A stretch of DNA of 64,000 nucleotides. Source: Flavobacteriales bacterium. Lineage in GTDB: Bacteria > Bacteroidota > Bacteroidia > Flavobacteriales_G > JALEGO01. The first letter of the stretch is position 1. Each line of letters opens with the position of its first letter. The notes under the pieces are model-generated. The model ran no database searches, was not told the origin of the DNA, and saw nothing but the letters and a program-made list of their open reading frames with translations. The stretch is taken from contig JAHDCS010000003.1 of the NCBI GenBank assembly GCA_020629755.1, forward strand, positions 9,510-73,509, written 5' to 3'. The translations under genes were made by a program, and so were the position numbers. Shown here piece after piece: positions 47,601-56,458 of the stretch.

Positions 47601-47727
47601 TTTATTTATCGCTACACCAGTGATGTTAGATTTAGATAAATCGGATACGCTTAAAAAAGATGCTATTAGAAAAAACGAAGAAGCTAAAAAGAAAAAACGT
47701 AAAGCCAAAAAGAAGCAACTCGCATAA
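44656..47727 (+). CDS. secDF: Fused protein translocase subunit SecDF
   Basis: 1023 residues carrying SecD and SecF in one chain, as is usual in Bacteroidota. The SecD half has an N-terminal helix, RGLDLQGGMNVTLEV, a large periplasmic domain (about 100-500) with a Ser-rich insert near 290-320, and TM helices including GIVLTIGMSLDANVLFFERV. The SecF half begins near 715 with DLGVDFSGGRTFQV and has its own six helices (VGYSVNDTVVIFDRI). The C-terminus is a Lys-rich tail. It uses the proton gradient to help Sec export, needed upstream of the T9SS. tatA follows after 50 bp. Confidence 0.96.
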   Translation: MQNRTALWIFIILLAAACIYSVSFTFSANSENSAADAYAQNKLDSVLSLNSAISSKSRDSILSVGKSDYIKNNVSNSFLGFTMDEVRKKQINRGLDLQGGMNVTLEVSVVDLVRNLAANKQDKEFKAAIQKATELQKNSGSDFVTLFGQAYNEIAPNGKLAAIFHSRDNKDLIPRSASNAEVLTILSDEAKAAVSRTEQVIRKRIDNLGVVQPKVQRLESGRILVELPGVKEKARVRKILQGTAKLEFWETYDNTEFFTYLNKANTLLKNELKAEQSANTQTDSLVAEKEGLTTTQDSSSALEDLLTNQTSSSSDSASASIDFKEENPLFAVLSPSLTRENNIQKGPVVGYASKNDTSKVNAFLKRENISVLFPRAKLLWGASGIGDAKDFFQLFAIKVANIDGKAPLEGDVVVDARQDFDQLGRSEVSLAMNSDGAKRWKTLTGNNIGNSVAIVLDDKVYSSPTVQGEIAGGRTSISGSFDVQEAEDLASILKAGKLPAPSRIIEEAVVGPSLGEENVNSSFKSFLLALGLVLIYMILYYNKAGVVANIALLANIFFVIGVLASLGATLTLPGIAGIVLTIGMSLDANVLFFERVREELRAGKGTRLAIKDAYGFKGALPSILDANVTSIITAFILLLFATGPVQGFATTLLIGIFTSLVSAIFITRLIFEWMLDRKMNLDFETGFSRNLFRDLNINFVEKRKVFYLVSLTAVLISLGSLFTKGLDLGVDFSGGRTFQVRFDEPVAADKIASNLGDVFVENGKRDVPEVKTYGASNQVLVTTNYLIGDNSSQASDLVEEKLKDGLASMNNTFEIVSSQKVGPTIADDIKSSSFYATIFALIAIFLYIGVRFKKMQFGTGAIAALFHDVIIVLGLYSLLWGILPFSLEIDQAFIAAILTVVGYSVNDTVVIFDRIREYLGIYRKESKNSVVNKALNSTLTRTFNTSITTLIVLALIFMFGGESIQGFVFAIMIGVFVGTYSSLFIATPVMLDLDKSDTLKKDAIRKNEEAKKKKRKAKKKQLA

Positions 47728-47777
47728 AAGCTTTACAAATGTTCTTTTTAATCTTATAGGTTTTTTATCTTTAAAGC

Positions 47778-47990
47778 ATGTACCTATTTATAAGTGGCCC
47801 AGAGCTCATTGTAGTTTTTTTAGTTGTTATCCTATTTTTTGGTTCTAAAAAAATTCCGGAACTCGCTAGAGGCCTTGGTCGAGGTATAAAAGAATTTAAG
47901 AACGCCACAGGCGAAATTCAAAGAGAAATCAATAACAGTACACGAGAAATAGAGTCTTCTACAAACACGCACCAAAACAAATCGCTTTAA
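47778..47990 (+). CDS. tatA: Sec-independent protein translocase TatA
   Basis: 70 residues with one N-terminal helix ([20 protein letters not shown]), the [20 protein letters not shown] hinge/amphipathic helix, and a polar tail: the complete TatA/E layout. TatA forms the variable pore of the twin-arginine system for folded proteins. No tatC or tatB lies in the window. It is downstream of secDF and its stop abuts the exchanger start (next base). Confidence 0.93.
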   Translation: MYLFISGPELIVVFLVVILFFGSKKIPELARGLGRGIKEFKNATGEIQREINNSTREIESSTNTHQNKSL

Positions 47991-48914
47991 ATGTCTTGGT
48001 TTTTTCTTTTTTTAGGTTTAGCTGTTTTAATTATTGGCGGAGAACTTCTTGTTAAAGGAGCTGTTGGTATTGCGGCTAAATTGAATATTTCAATGTTGGT
48101 TGTAGGCTTAACGGTAGTTGCTTTTGGCACCTCTGCACCTGAACTAGTGATTAGTCTTACGGCTGCTGTAAAAGATCAGGCTGGTATTTCTCTTGGGAAT
48201 ATTGTAGGGTCAAATATTTATAATATTTCTCTTATACTTGGTACGGCCGCTCTTATTTTTCCGATTGTTTCTGAAAAACAAACCATTAAACTAGATTGGC
48301 CGGTAATGATGGTTGCGTCTAGTTTGCTTTATATTTTTTTACTTAACCAAACTCTAGAACGGTATGAGGGGTTTATTTTATTTAGTTTTTTAATCGGTTT
48401 TATTGTGTATGTAATCCAAAAGAGCAGAAATGAGGATACCGAAGCTATTGATGTGAAACCAAATATGTTTAGAGATACCACCTTAGTTGTATTGGGCTCT
48501 TTAGCGCTTATGTTTGGTGCTGAATGGTTTTTAAGAGGCGCTGTTGACATCTTTAAGTCTTTTGGTTTTTCTGATCAACTCATTGGTTTAACTATTGTAG
48601 CGCTTGGCACAAGTATGCCAGAACTTGTCACTTCTGTTGTTGCCTCTTTTAAAAAACGTACAGATATTTCAATCGGAAACCTTATAGGGTCTAATATTTT
48701 TAATGTATTGGCTGTTGGAGGGCTTACTTCAATTGCCAAACCCATTGTTATTCAAAACGGGCCAGAAATGTCATACAACCTTTACTGGATGCTCGGAATT
48801 TCTCTTTTGATTTTTCCTTTGGTTTATTTTGGAAATAAAATTGGACGACTCAAAGGCCTACTCTTATTAGCGATTTTTACACTTTATACCTGTAGCTTAT
48901 TCTTTGAATTATAA
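47991..48914 (+). CDS. Calcium/sodium antiporter (CaCA family, YrbG-like)
   Basis: 307 residues, about ten membrane helices. Two inverted alpha repeats are visible: VVAFGTSAPELVISL with GNIVGSNIYNISLILG, and VALGTSMPELVTSVV with GNLIGSNIFNVLAVGG. Each holds the GTSxPE acid residue that binds the ion. It exchanges Ca2+ or another cation for Na+ across the inner membrane. The start directly follows the tatA stop, and the end overlaps the kinase start by one base (ATAATG), so the genes are translationally coupled. Confidence 0.92.
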   Translation: MSWFFLFLGLAVLIIGGELLVKGAVGIAAKLNISMLVVGLTVVAFGTSAPELVISLTAAVKDQAGISLGNIVGSNIYNISLILGTAALIFPIVSEKQTIKLDWPVMMVASSLLYIFLLNQTLERYEGFILFSFLIGFIVYVIQKSRNEDTEAIDVKPNMFRDTTLVVLGSLALMFGAEWFLRGAVDIFKSFGFSDQLIGLTIVALGTSMPELVTSVVASFKKRTDISIGNLIGSNIFNVLAVGGLTSIAKPIVIQNGPEMSYNLYWMLGISLLIFPLVYFGNKIGRLKGLLLLAIFTLYTCSLFFEL

Positions 48915-51900
48915 TGTCGCTTTCTAAACGATTAGTCTATTCTATTCTATTCTTTTTAATAGGATTAGCTTTGTTTTTTTGCGCTAGTCATTTAAAAAAT
49001 AATTATCAAGAAAACGCGCATAAAAACACCAAAGAGAATTTTCAATTAGCGCTTCATAAAGCTGAGCAATCATTAGAAGACAATCTTTTAAAACAAGACT
49101 TCTCGCAATTACAAAAACACCAAGACTATAGCTATTATTTGTATGTGCGCGATACCCTTAAGCGTTGGACAAGCCATCTTGTGCCAATTGATCCTATTAT
49201 AAAACCATCGAGCTACAGTAAAATTTGTTTTTTAAAAAACGGGTGGTATTTGTCATCTGTTAAACACTTTAATGACTCTACTCTTGTTGGGTTATTTAAA
49301 ATAAAATCTGAATATCCTTTTGAAAACGACTATTTACAAAATGATTTTTCAGTGCTTTTAGATCATCAAAATATTTTTGATATCGCCATTGAAAAACCAA
49401 ATAACAAACCTGTTTTTACCCTATATACCCTTAATAAGACAGGTGCTTTTTATTTAATTCCTAAAAACATCCCCCCTTTAAATAAACTATTAATCATTGA
49501 TGTTTTAGCGCTATTGTGCATTTGTTTTTCATTATGGATAGGATTTGGTGTTTTATGTTCTAAGCCCCTAAGTAGTATACTTGTGTTTTTAAGCCTTCTG
49601 GTTTTTAGAGGCGTGAGTCTTTTGTATTACAGATATCCAGAAGCATTTTCTTCATTAGATTTTTTTCAAAACACAAACCCGCAAAGTATTATAAATCAGA
49701 CTCTTGGAGATTACTTAATCAACAATTCTCTTTTTATTTTATTGGTTTGGATTTTTTATTGGGCTTTCAGGGATGTTAAAAAATATACTTGGTTTATCCT
49801 CTTTATAGTTATAAGTATTTTTAGCATTTCTTTTTATCAGGTTTATGATGGATTTGGGTTTGAGCATGTGCCCCTAAATCCTTCAGATGTGTCATTGTTT
49901 TCGTTTTATAGCATTTTAGTATACATCTCTTTTGGCGCTTTATTGCTTTTGCCATGGGTGTTTATTAAAAACATAGACGCTTTAAAATCACATCGTTTTT
50001 CTTTAGGTGTTAAATTATTAGTACTTGTATTTATAATATGTCCCTTTTTTTTTCACAACCTTTTTATTGTTGTGTTCTCTTGTATTGGCGTGGTGGGATG
50101 TCTGTTTTTTACTTCTTCTTTTCACAACATAAAAGAGCGTGTAAACAGAAGTTTAATTTACTTAGTTATTGTCGCCTTTTTTGGGTCTTTTTTTATTGCT
50201 ATTATCTCTGAACAAAAAAAAGCATTGCGCGTTGATACGCTCTCTAAAAACCTTTCTATAAATAAAGATTTAAGTTTAGAATATAATATTGAAAACTATT
50301 ACTCTGCCATTCAAGCCTACACGAACGAAACCTTATTTGAGTACGAAAAACAAGATCTTTCTATAAAAGAATACGTGTCGTATATCTCTGATTTATACTT
50401 TTCAAAATTTTTAACAAAATACGATTTAAACGTGTTTGTTTTTGAGAAAAAAGAACCCGTGTTTTCTTCACTAACACTAAGTAAAAGTTGGGGGGATTTA
50501 GAAAAAATAAAAACAGAAGGCATTCAAAATAAAAACCTCCCGTTTTTATACAACACACACAACTCTTCAGATCAACAAGAATATATCTTAGATCTCTACG
50601 CTCCTAAAGGGGCTGTAAATGCCTTTGAAGTATCGATTAGTTTTAGTTTAAAATCAAATAAAGAATTAATCGGATACCCCGTTCTTTTAAGCGAAGCTGC
50701 CAGCAATACTATTGGGGGATCCACTTATGATTTTGCACATTACAAAAACGGGATGCTTTCTTATAAAAAAGGTGATTTTAGATTTCCAAACCAACTTTCT
50801 TCTTTAAAGAAGATAACACATAAATCTAATACTTTCAATGTTTTTACCTCCAAAGAAAAAACCACTGTGATCTATACTAAAAAGAAGACTCTTCGATGGT
50901 TTATTCAATGTTTTTCAGTTTTACTTTTCTTTTTGATTTTATCGGGTTTTTTGTTTTATAGAAATACCATTTTTAGCTTAAATACATTTTCTTCTTGGTC
51001 TTTGTCTTATAAGTTTCAAATCACGCTTATTTTATTGTTATTTATCTCTGTGATAACCATTGGGGTGGGCACTTACTTTACAACAAAAAAGGCATTTGAC
51101 GACCAAAACACTTTACTTTTAGAGGATAAATTACGCTCGATTTTATTTGAGGTAGAATACAAATTGTCTAAAAAAACGAGCCAAGATATAAATACCCAAA
51201 ATGCGTATGTTGAAAAAATATTAAACAAGTTCTCTAATGTTTTTTATTCTGATATTACTCTATTTGATAAATCTGGTAGTTTAACCGCATCTTCAGCGTC
51301 TTCTCTTTTCAATAGAGGTATTCTTTCAAAAAAAATACACCCCGATGCCTATGAAGATTTATTAAAAAATGAGTACGCCTCAGTGATTCATTTAGAACAC
51401 CTAGGGCGCCTGTCTTTTTTGTCTGCTTATTGCCCCGTGTATAATGCTAAAAATGAAATGTTGGGGTATTTACACCTTCCGTACTTTGTAAAACAAAAAG
51501 ACTTTGAACAACGTTGGGGAGCGTTTTTATCGGGTCTTTTAAATATTTATTCTTTACTTCTTTTTGCTTTAATTGTGGTCTCTATTTTTCTAAGTAGCTA
51601 TTTAACGAAGCCTTTAAGAAAATTAAGATTGATGCTTCAGAATATAGAGATTAACAGTGAAGATCAAACCCTAAAATATGACGGTGAAAATGAAATTGGC
51701 AAGTTAGCCAAAGCCTACAATACTAAAGTAATTGAACTAAAAGAACAATCTAAAAAACTTGCTGAAACTCAAAAACAAATGGCTTGGAAAGAAATGGCGA
51801 AACAAGTGGCACACGAAATCAAAAACCCCTTAACGCCAATGAAACTCTCTACCCAACATTTACTTATGAGTTTACAAACTAAAGACACTAAAAATAAAGA

Positions 51901-52435
51901 AAAACTTCAAGCATATACGCAAAGAATGATTGACCAAATAGACGTATTAAGTTCTATTGCTTCAGAATTTTCTGATTTTGCTTCAATGCCCTCTATGCAA
52001 TTAGATTCTGAAAATTTAAGTCTTATTTTAAAAGATATTATTAGACTAAACACCCCTTTGTTATCTCATATAGATGTACAAGAAAATATTCACTTGGCTA
52101 ACAATATTAAATGTGATAAAAATCAAATGATAAGAGTCTTTCAAAATCTTCTTAAGAATGCGATCGAGGCTTTAAGTGAAACTGCAAATGCTCAATTAAT
52201 TCTTAGACTTGAAAAACAAAAAAATCAGGCTTATTTTTCAATCACCGACAATGGCATTGGCATCCCCCCAGACATTCAGACCAAAATATTTACTCCAAAT
52301 TTTACCACTAAAAGCAAAGGAAAGGGTCTTGGGCTCGCGATGTGTAAAAAAATTATTGACGCCCACAAGGGTGAGATTGGCTTTCAGAGTGAAAAAAATA
52401 AGACGGTTTTTTATTTTACTCTACCTTTGAGCTAG
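48914..52435 (+). CDS. NtrY-like membrane sensor histidine kinase
   Basis: 1173 residues. The N-terminal half has about eight or nine membrane helices interrupted by extracytoplasmic domains, one around 470-640 and another around 720-860. A HAMP-like linker (YLTKPLRKLRLML) follows, then the kinase core: H-box KQVAHEIKNPLTPMKLS with His967, N-box NLLKNAIEAL, and G boxes DNGIGIPPDI and KGKGLGLAMCKKII. The order and H-box type are those of NtrY-like kinases. No response regulator is adjacent, so the partner is unknown. It overlaps the exchanger by one base, and paaZ follows after 12 bp. Confidence 0.87.
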   Translation: MSLSKRLVYSILFFLIGLALFFCASHLKNNYQENAHKNTKENFQLALHKAEQSLEDNLLKQDFSQLQKHQDYSYYLYVRDTLKRWTSHLVPIDPIIKPSSYSKICFLKNGWYLSSVKHFNDSTLVGLFKIKSEYPFENDYLQNDFSVLLDHQNIFDIAIEKPNNKPVFTLYTLNKTGAFYLIPKNIPPLNKLLIIDVLALLCICFSLWIGFGVLCSKPLSSILVFLSLLVFRGVSLLYYRYPEAFSSLDFFQNTNPQSIINQTLGDYLINNSLFILLVWIFYWAFRDVKKYTWFILFIVISIFSISFYQVYDGFGFEHVPLNPSDVSLFSFYSILVYISFGALLLLPWVFIKNIDALKSHRFSLGVKLLVLVFIICPFFFHNLFIVVFSCIGVVGCLFFTSSFHNIKERVNRSLIYLVIVAFFGSFFIAIISEQKKALRVDTLSKNLSINKDLSLEYNIENYYSAIQAYTNETLFEYEKQDLSIKEYVSYISDLYFSKFLTKYDLNVFVFEKKEPVFSSLTLSKSWGDLEKIKTEGIQNKNLPFLYNTHNSSDQQEYILDLYAPKGAVNAFEVSISFSLKSNKELIGYPVLLSEAASNTIGGSTYDFAHYKNGMLSYKKGDFRFPNQLSSLKKITHKSNTFNVFTSKEKTTVIYTKKKTLRWFIQCFSVLLFFLILSGFLFYRNTIFSLNTFSSWSLSYKFQITLILLLFISVITIGVGTYFTTKKAFDDQNTLLLEDKLRSILFEVEYKLSKKTSQDINTQNAYVEKILNKFSNVFYSDITLFDKSGSLTASSASSLFNRGILSKKIHPDAYEDLLKNEYASVIHLEHLGRLSFLSAYCPVYNAKNEMLGYLHLPYFVKQKDFEQRWGAFLSGLLNIYSLLLFALIVVSIFLSSYLTKPLRKLRLMLQNIEINSEDQTLKYDGENEIGKLAKAYNTKVIELKEQSKKLAETQKQMAWKEMAKQVAHEIKNPLTPMKLSTQHLLMSLQTKDTKNKEKLQAYTQRMIDQIDVLSSIASEFSDFASMPSMQLDSENLSLILKDIIRLNTPLLSHIDVQENIHLANNIKCDKNQMIRVFQNLLKNAIEALSETANAQLILRLEKQKNQAYFSITDNGIGIPPDIQTKIFTPNFTTKSKGKGLGLAMCKKIIDAHKGEIGFQSEKNKTVFYFTLPLS

Positions 52436-52447
52436 AATACTTTTCTT

Positions 52448-54493
52448 ATGATTTTAGATAATTATGTATGTGGATCTTGGGTAAAAAGCTCAGGAAAAGG
52501 GGTTGCTCTTTTTAATTCGGTAACGGGTGAGCATATTGCCACGAGTAACACCAAAAATATTGATTTTAAAAAGGCCTTAGATTATGGCCGTAAAACAGGG
52601 GGTAGTGCTCTTCGAAAAATGACCTTTCATCAGCGCGGACGAATGCTAAAAGCGCTTGCCTTACATTTACATAAGCACAAAGAAAAGTTTTACCCTATCA
52701 GTTATAGTACTGGTGCTACACGCATTGATTCATGGATTGATATTGAGGGCGGTATTGGTAATTTATTTGCCAATGCATCCTTACGGCGTAAATTACCTAA
52801 TACCTCCTTTTATTTAGATGGCGAATACGCACCAATGTCAAAAACAGGTTCGTTTATTGGCCACCATTTAATGGTGCCAAAACAAGGGGTGGCGCTACAT
52901 ATTAATGCGTACAATTTTCCGATTTGGGGGATGCTTGAAAAAATAGCCGTAAATCTTTTAGCTGGTGTTCCGGCTGTGGTTAAACCTGCAACTGTAACCA
53001 GTTTTTTGACCCACGCAATGGTAAAAGAAATTATTTCTTCAAAAATTTTACCCAAAGGAGCCCTTCAGCTTATTTGTGGGTCTGCGGGAGATATTTTAGA
53101 CCATGTTATGGAGCAAGATGTAGTCACGTTTACAGGCTCTGCTTCTACTGGGCAAAAACTCAAAAGCCATCCTTCTATTATTGCAAATGCCGTTCCGTTT
53201 AACATGGAGGCTGATTCTTTAAATAGTTCTGTTTTAGGGGAGGATGCTAAGCCGGGCACTGAAGAATTTGATTTATTTATCAAAGAAGTCGCTAAAGAAA
53301 TCACTATAAAATGTGGGCAAAAATGTACCGCCATCAGGCGGATACTGGTGCCTAAAAAACATATTGATCAGGTGCAAAAAGCCCTGAGTGAAAAACTAGA
53401 AAAAACCACTGTTGGTAATCCTGAGTTAAAAGAAGTACGTATGGGGGCTTTGGCGGGCAAAGAGCAGCTTAAAGACGTTGTTTCAAATGTTAAAAAACTA
53501 TTAAAGCATTCTGAGCTTGTGAGTGGAGATTTAGCAAAAGTTGAAGTGCTTGGAGCTAGTAAAACAAAAGGTGCTTTTCTATCGCCAATGCTTTTAAGAA
53601 ATGACAAGCCTTTTACCCGCACATCCACCCATAATATTGAAGCCTTTGGCCCAGTAAGTACACTGATTCCTTATAAAACACTAGATGAAGCTATTGAAAT
53701 TACAAAAATGGGCTTAGGTTCTTTGTGTGCTTCTATTGTGACCAATGATGCTAAAATTGCACGTGATTTTACGCTTGGTGCAGCCAGTTATCATGGGCGG
53801 ATTTTAACCTTAAACAGAGAGTGTGCCAAAGAAAGTACAGGACATGGCTCGCCTATGCCTCTTTTGGTTCATGGCGGACCTGGGCGTGCTGGTGGCGGTG
53901 AAGAAATGGGCGGACTACGTGGTATTAAACACTATATGCAACGCACAGCCATTCAAGGGTCTCCTTCTATGATTGCAGCTATATCTGATGTTTATCAAAT
54001 AGGTGCTAAACAAAGCTATCCGGTTAAACATTTGTTTCAAAAATATTTTGAGGAACTTAAAATTGGTGAAACGTATATTACCCATAAGCATACCATTACA
54101 GATGCTGATATTGTAAATTTTGCCAATGTAAGTGGTGATCATTTTTATGCCCATACCGATGAAACTTCTTTAGAGGGTACTATCTTTGAGAGACGAGTAG
54201 CACATGGATATTACTTGTTAAGTAAAGCGGCGGGTATGTTTGTTGATCCAAGAAAAGGGCCGGTGCTTTTAAACTATGGCATAGATGAAGCGCGTTTTAC
54301 TAAGCCAGTCTATCCAGGAACAACCATTGGCGTACGTTTAACAGTCAAAGAAAAAATAGCGGGCGAGAAAAAAGATGTTGATGATATCTTAAAAGGCATT
54401 GTTAAATTTCAAGTAGAAATATACGATCAAGACAATGAAACAGTTGCTTTGGCTACTATTTTAACCATGGTAAAAAACAAAAAACAAGGCTAA
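52448..54493 (+). CDS. paaZ: Bifunctional PaaZ: aldehyde dehydrogenase plus MaoC-like hydratase
   Basis: 681 residues. The N-terminal aldehyde dehydrogenase domain (about 1-520) shows HINAYNFPIWGMLEK, VTFTGSASTGQKLKSH, MEADSLNSSV and the catalytic Cys segment TIKCGQKCTAIRR. The C-terminal MaoC/hot-dog domain (about 535-681) has ITDADIVNFANVSGDHFYAH. This two-domain order and length are those of PaaZ, which opens the oxepin-CoA ring and oxidises the resulting semialdehyde in phenylacetate degradation. No other paa genes are in the window. It lies 12 bp after the kinase gene and overlaps the convergent lipoprotein gene by 4 bp. Confidence 0.93.
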   Translation: MILDNYVCGSWVKSSGKGVALFNSVTGEHIATSNTKNIDFKKALDYGRKTGGSALRKMTFHQRGRMLKALALHLHKHKEKFYPISYSTGATRIDSWIDIEGGIGNLFANASLRRKLPNTSFYLDGEYAPMSKTGSFIGHHLMVPKQGVALHINAYNFPIWGMLEKIAVNLLAGVPAVVKPATVTSFLTHAMVKEIISSKILPKGALQLICGSAGDILDHVMEQDVVTFTGSASTGQKLKSHPSIIANAVPFNMEADSLNSSVLGEDAKPGTEEFDLFIKEVAKEITIKCGQKCTAIRRILVPKKHIDQVQKALSEKLEKTTVGNPELKEVRMGALAGKEQLKDVVSNVKKLLKHSELVSGDLAKVEVLGASKTKGAFLSPMLLRNDKPFTRTSTHNIEAFGPVSTLIPYKTLDEAIEITKMGLGSLCASIVTNDAKIARDFTLGAASYHGRILTLNRECAKESTGHGSPMPLLVHGGPGRAGGGEEMGGLRGIKHYMQRTAIQGSPSMIAAISDVYQIGAKQSYPVKHLFQKYFEELKIGETYITHKHTITDADIVNFANVSGDHFYAHTDETSLEGTIFERRVAHGYYLLSKAAGMFVDPRKGPVLLNYGIDEARFTKPVYPGTTIGVRLTVKEKIAGEKKDVDDILKGIVKFQVEIYDQDNETVALATILTMVKNKKQG

Positions 54494-55086
54494 TTCAAAA
54501 AGGTTTTTAACCCTTCTGTTTGGAAATAATAAGATCCGAATTGTGCGCACCATTCAGAATTGGCGGTTATCGTTAAGCAAGAATCGTTGAGTAGATCAAT
54601 CGTGTAAAAAATAGTGTCTGAGGGTTGTTGCTCATAGGCAATCATTAGGGTTTCTCCATTCTCGGTTAAATCCCAAAAGGCATAGGTGTTGGTTACGCTT
54701 ACATTTTTAAAAAATCCGGTGTTTGCGGTATCGTATTTAATATAAGACTCTTGGTTGTTGTAATTCGAAAAGGTGCTGTCTGAAAGTGTGTCTGTGTTAC
54801 AATTATAGGTTAAGAGCTGTGAGGTGCGCCAATACCATTTATCTTTAGATATTAATAAACTCTTTCTTGTGTCTTTTAAGTTTATTATTTGAGTGGTGTC
54901 TATGGTTGTAGTATCTAAAGGCGTATTATATACACAACAATTTTGACAAGGTGTTTCTGCCTGAGTATCATAGTTTGTAGCTTGCGGATCTGTGCAGCCT
55001 TCTTTTTTCTTGCAAGCGAAAACAACAACAATAAATCCAAGTACACTCGCGAAGTGTTTTATGCTATTTTGATGTATATAAAACAT
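54490..55086 (-). CDS. Small Cys-rich lipoprotein of unknown function
   Basis: 198 residues if ATG 55086 is used. A hydrophobic segment ends VVVFACKKKEG with a lipobox-like Cys, then GCTDPQATNYDTQAETPCQN, a Cys-containing motif common in flavobacterial surface proteins. A Thr/Asp-rich linker and a beta-rich domain (about 90-198) follow. Function unknown. The start overlaps the upstream glycosyltransferase gene by 23 bp, so the two are likely co-transcribed, though a later non-ATG start is possible. Confidence 0.7.
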   Translation of the reverse strand: MFYIHQNSIKHFASVLGFIVVVFACKKKEGCTDPQATNYDTQAETPCQNCCVYNTPLDTTTIDTTQIINLKDTRKSLLISKDKWYWRTSQLLTYNCNTDTLSDSTFSNYNNQESYIKYDTANTGFFKNVSVTNTYAFWDLTENGETLMIAYEQQPSDTIFYTIDLLNDSCLTITANSEWCAQFGSYYFQTEGLKTFLN

Positions 55087-56458
55087 AGTCGTTTAATTCT
55101 TTAATGGGCGTAAGTAAGCTTTCTATATTCTCTAAATTAAACTCTTTTTTGAGTAAATAAAAATCGTACTTCTGTTTCTTAAAATCATCAATACTGATTT
55201 GATGATCTCTGTATAAATAACCCATTAATTGCCAGTTTGATAGATCTGGCACATCAACACCAATGCTTTGATTTGAAAGATGATTGCCGATATGGGCTAC
55301 ATTTTCTAAAAGAAGATGGTCGCGCATTGGTTTTTTATAGAAAAAAACATGTGCGGATATAGAGATGAAAAATAGAAAAAGTGCAGGCCATTTTATATTC
55401 TTTTGTGTTATGGCATCTAAAATCTTTTTGACTCTACTTTCTAAAAGAATAGCCAAAGAAATTGAAAGCATAAAAAAGGCTGGCGCAATATAAAACCCTC
55501 TTTGTTTTAAGGTAACCATTATTGGAAATACGGCTGATAATGTGATGCTAAAAAACACAAGCGCCCATTTTTTTCTAATATTATATCTATTATCAGTCAC
55601 ATTGGGTGGTTTTTTAACCCACCAAATTATTAATGCGACAATGAACATGGGCAGCGCTTTTTCTATAAAAACTTTAATAATATAGAGGCGGGTTTGAACC
55701 GTCTGCACTTCTATGGCAGAGGTGAGAAGTTGTTTGTTTACATAAGCTAAAGTATACGTCCATCCCTTTGAAGGAAATAAATATATTAGAATAAAAGGCA
55801 GAAACACCCCCACAGATTGTACAAGTATTCTCGCTGTATTTTTTTTATATTCTTTAAAATATAAGGCGTGCCAAAAAAAGAAACAGAGCGGAAATAATCC
55901 GACTGGGCCTTTTGAAAAAACAGATAAAAACAATGCTACTCCTGAGAAAAACGGATACATAACATAATCCTCTTTTTTTACAGCCAATACAGAAAAATAA
56001 ATAGAGAGTAAGGCAAATAAAATAGTTGGTATTTCAAGTAGGTTGTTTGAATACAACCAGTACAACGGAAAATAAAAAAGTAATAAAAAAAACGGAAGCA
56101 CTGCTTTTATCAGTTTTATCTGAAGTACCTCCGCGTATATTCGAGCAACCAAATAAAAACTTAAACCCCCTAATACAATCCCGTATATCCGATCCACCCA
56201 AAAATAATTACCAAATACTTTATAAAACAAGGCATGCACCCAAATTGAAAAAGGAAGGTGCTCATAAAACTCTTTAAATAGCGTATTAGATAATTTTAAT
56301 TGCCATAAGCTATTGTATTCTGTAGCTAAGTTTTTTGCAATTGCGGCATACCACAATCCATCCATAAACATCCCATCAGAAAGTAACGTAGGGGCGCAAA
56401 TAAGTATGAATATTGACGCTAAAAAAAACCAAATGTATTTATCGTTTTTAGTGTGCAT
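55064..56458 (-). CDS. ArnT/PMT-like membrane glycosyltransferase
   Basis: 464 residues, about eleven membrane helices. The first extracytoplasmic loop has the acidic motif LSDGMFMDGLWYAAIAKNLA, where PMT-superfamily (GT-C fold) enzymes keep their catalytic Asp, and further on a short KGPVGLFPL segment that is typical of ArnT-like proteins. Such enzymes transfer sugars from polyprenyl phosphate donors to lipids or proteins on the periplasmic side. Acceptor unknown. It shares the TA of its start/stop with the neighbouring M20 gene (overlap at 56458). Confidence 0.8.
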   Translation of the reverse strand: MHTKNDKYIWFFLASIFILICAPTLLSDGMFMDGLWYAAIAKNLATEYNSLWQLKLSNTLFKEFYEHLPFSIWVHALFYKVFGNYFWVDRIYGIVLGGLSFYLVARIYAEVLQIKLIKAVLPFFLLLFYFPLYWLYSNNLLEIPTILFALLSIYFSVLAVKKEDYVMYPFFSGVALFLSVFSKGPVGLFPLCFFFWHALYFKEYKKNTARILVQSVGVFLPFILIYLFPSKGWTYTLAYVNKQLLTSAIEVQTVQTRLYIIKVFIEKALPMFIVALIIWWVKKPPNVTDNRYNIRKKWALVFFSITLSAVFPIMVTLKQRGFYIAPAFFMLSISLAILLESRVKKILDAITQKNIKWPALFLFFISISAHVFFYKKPMRDHLLLENVAHIGNHLSNQSIGVDVPDLSNWQLMGYLYRDHQISIDDFKKQKYDFYLLKKEFNLENIESLLTPIKELNDYVLYTSK

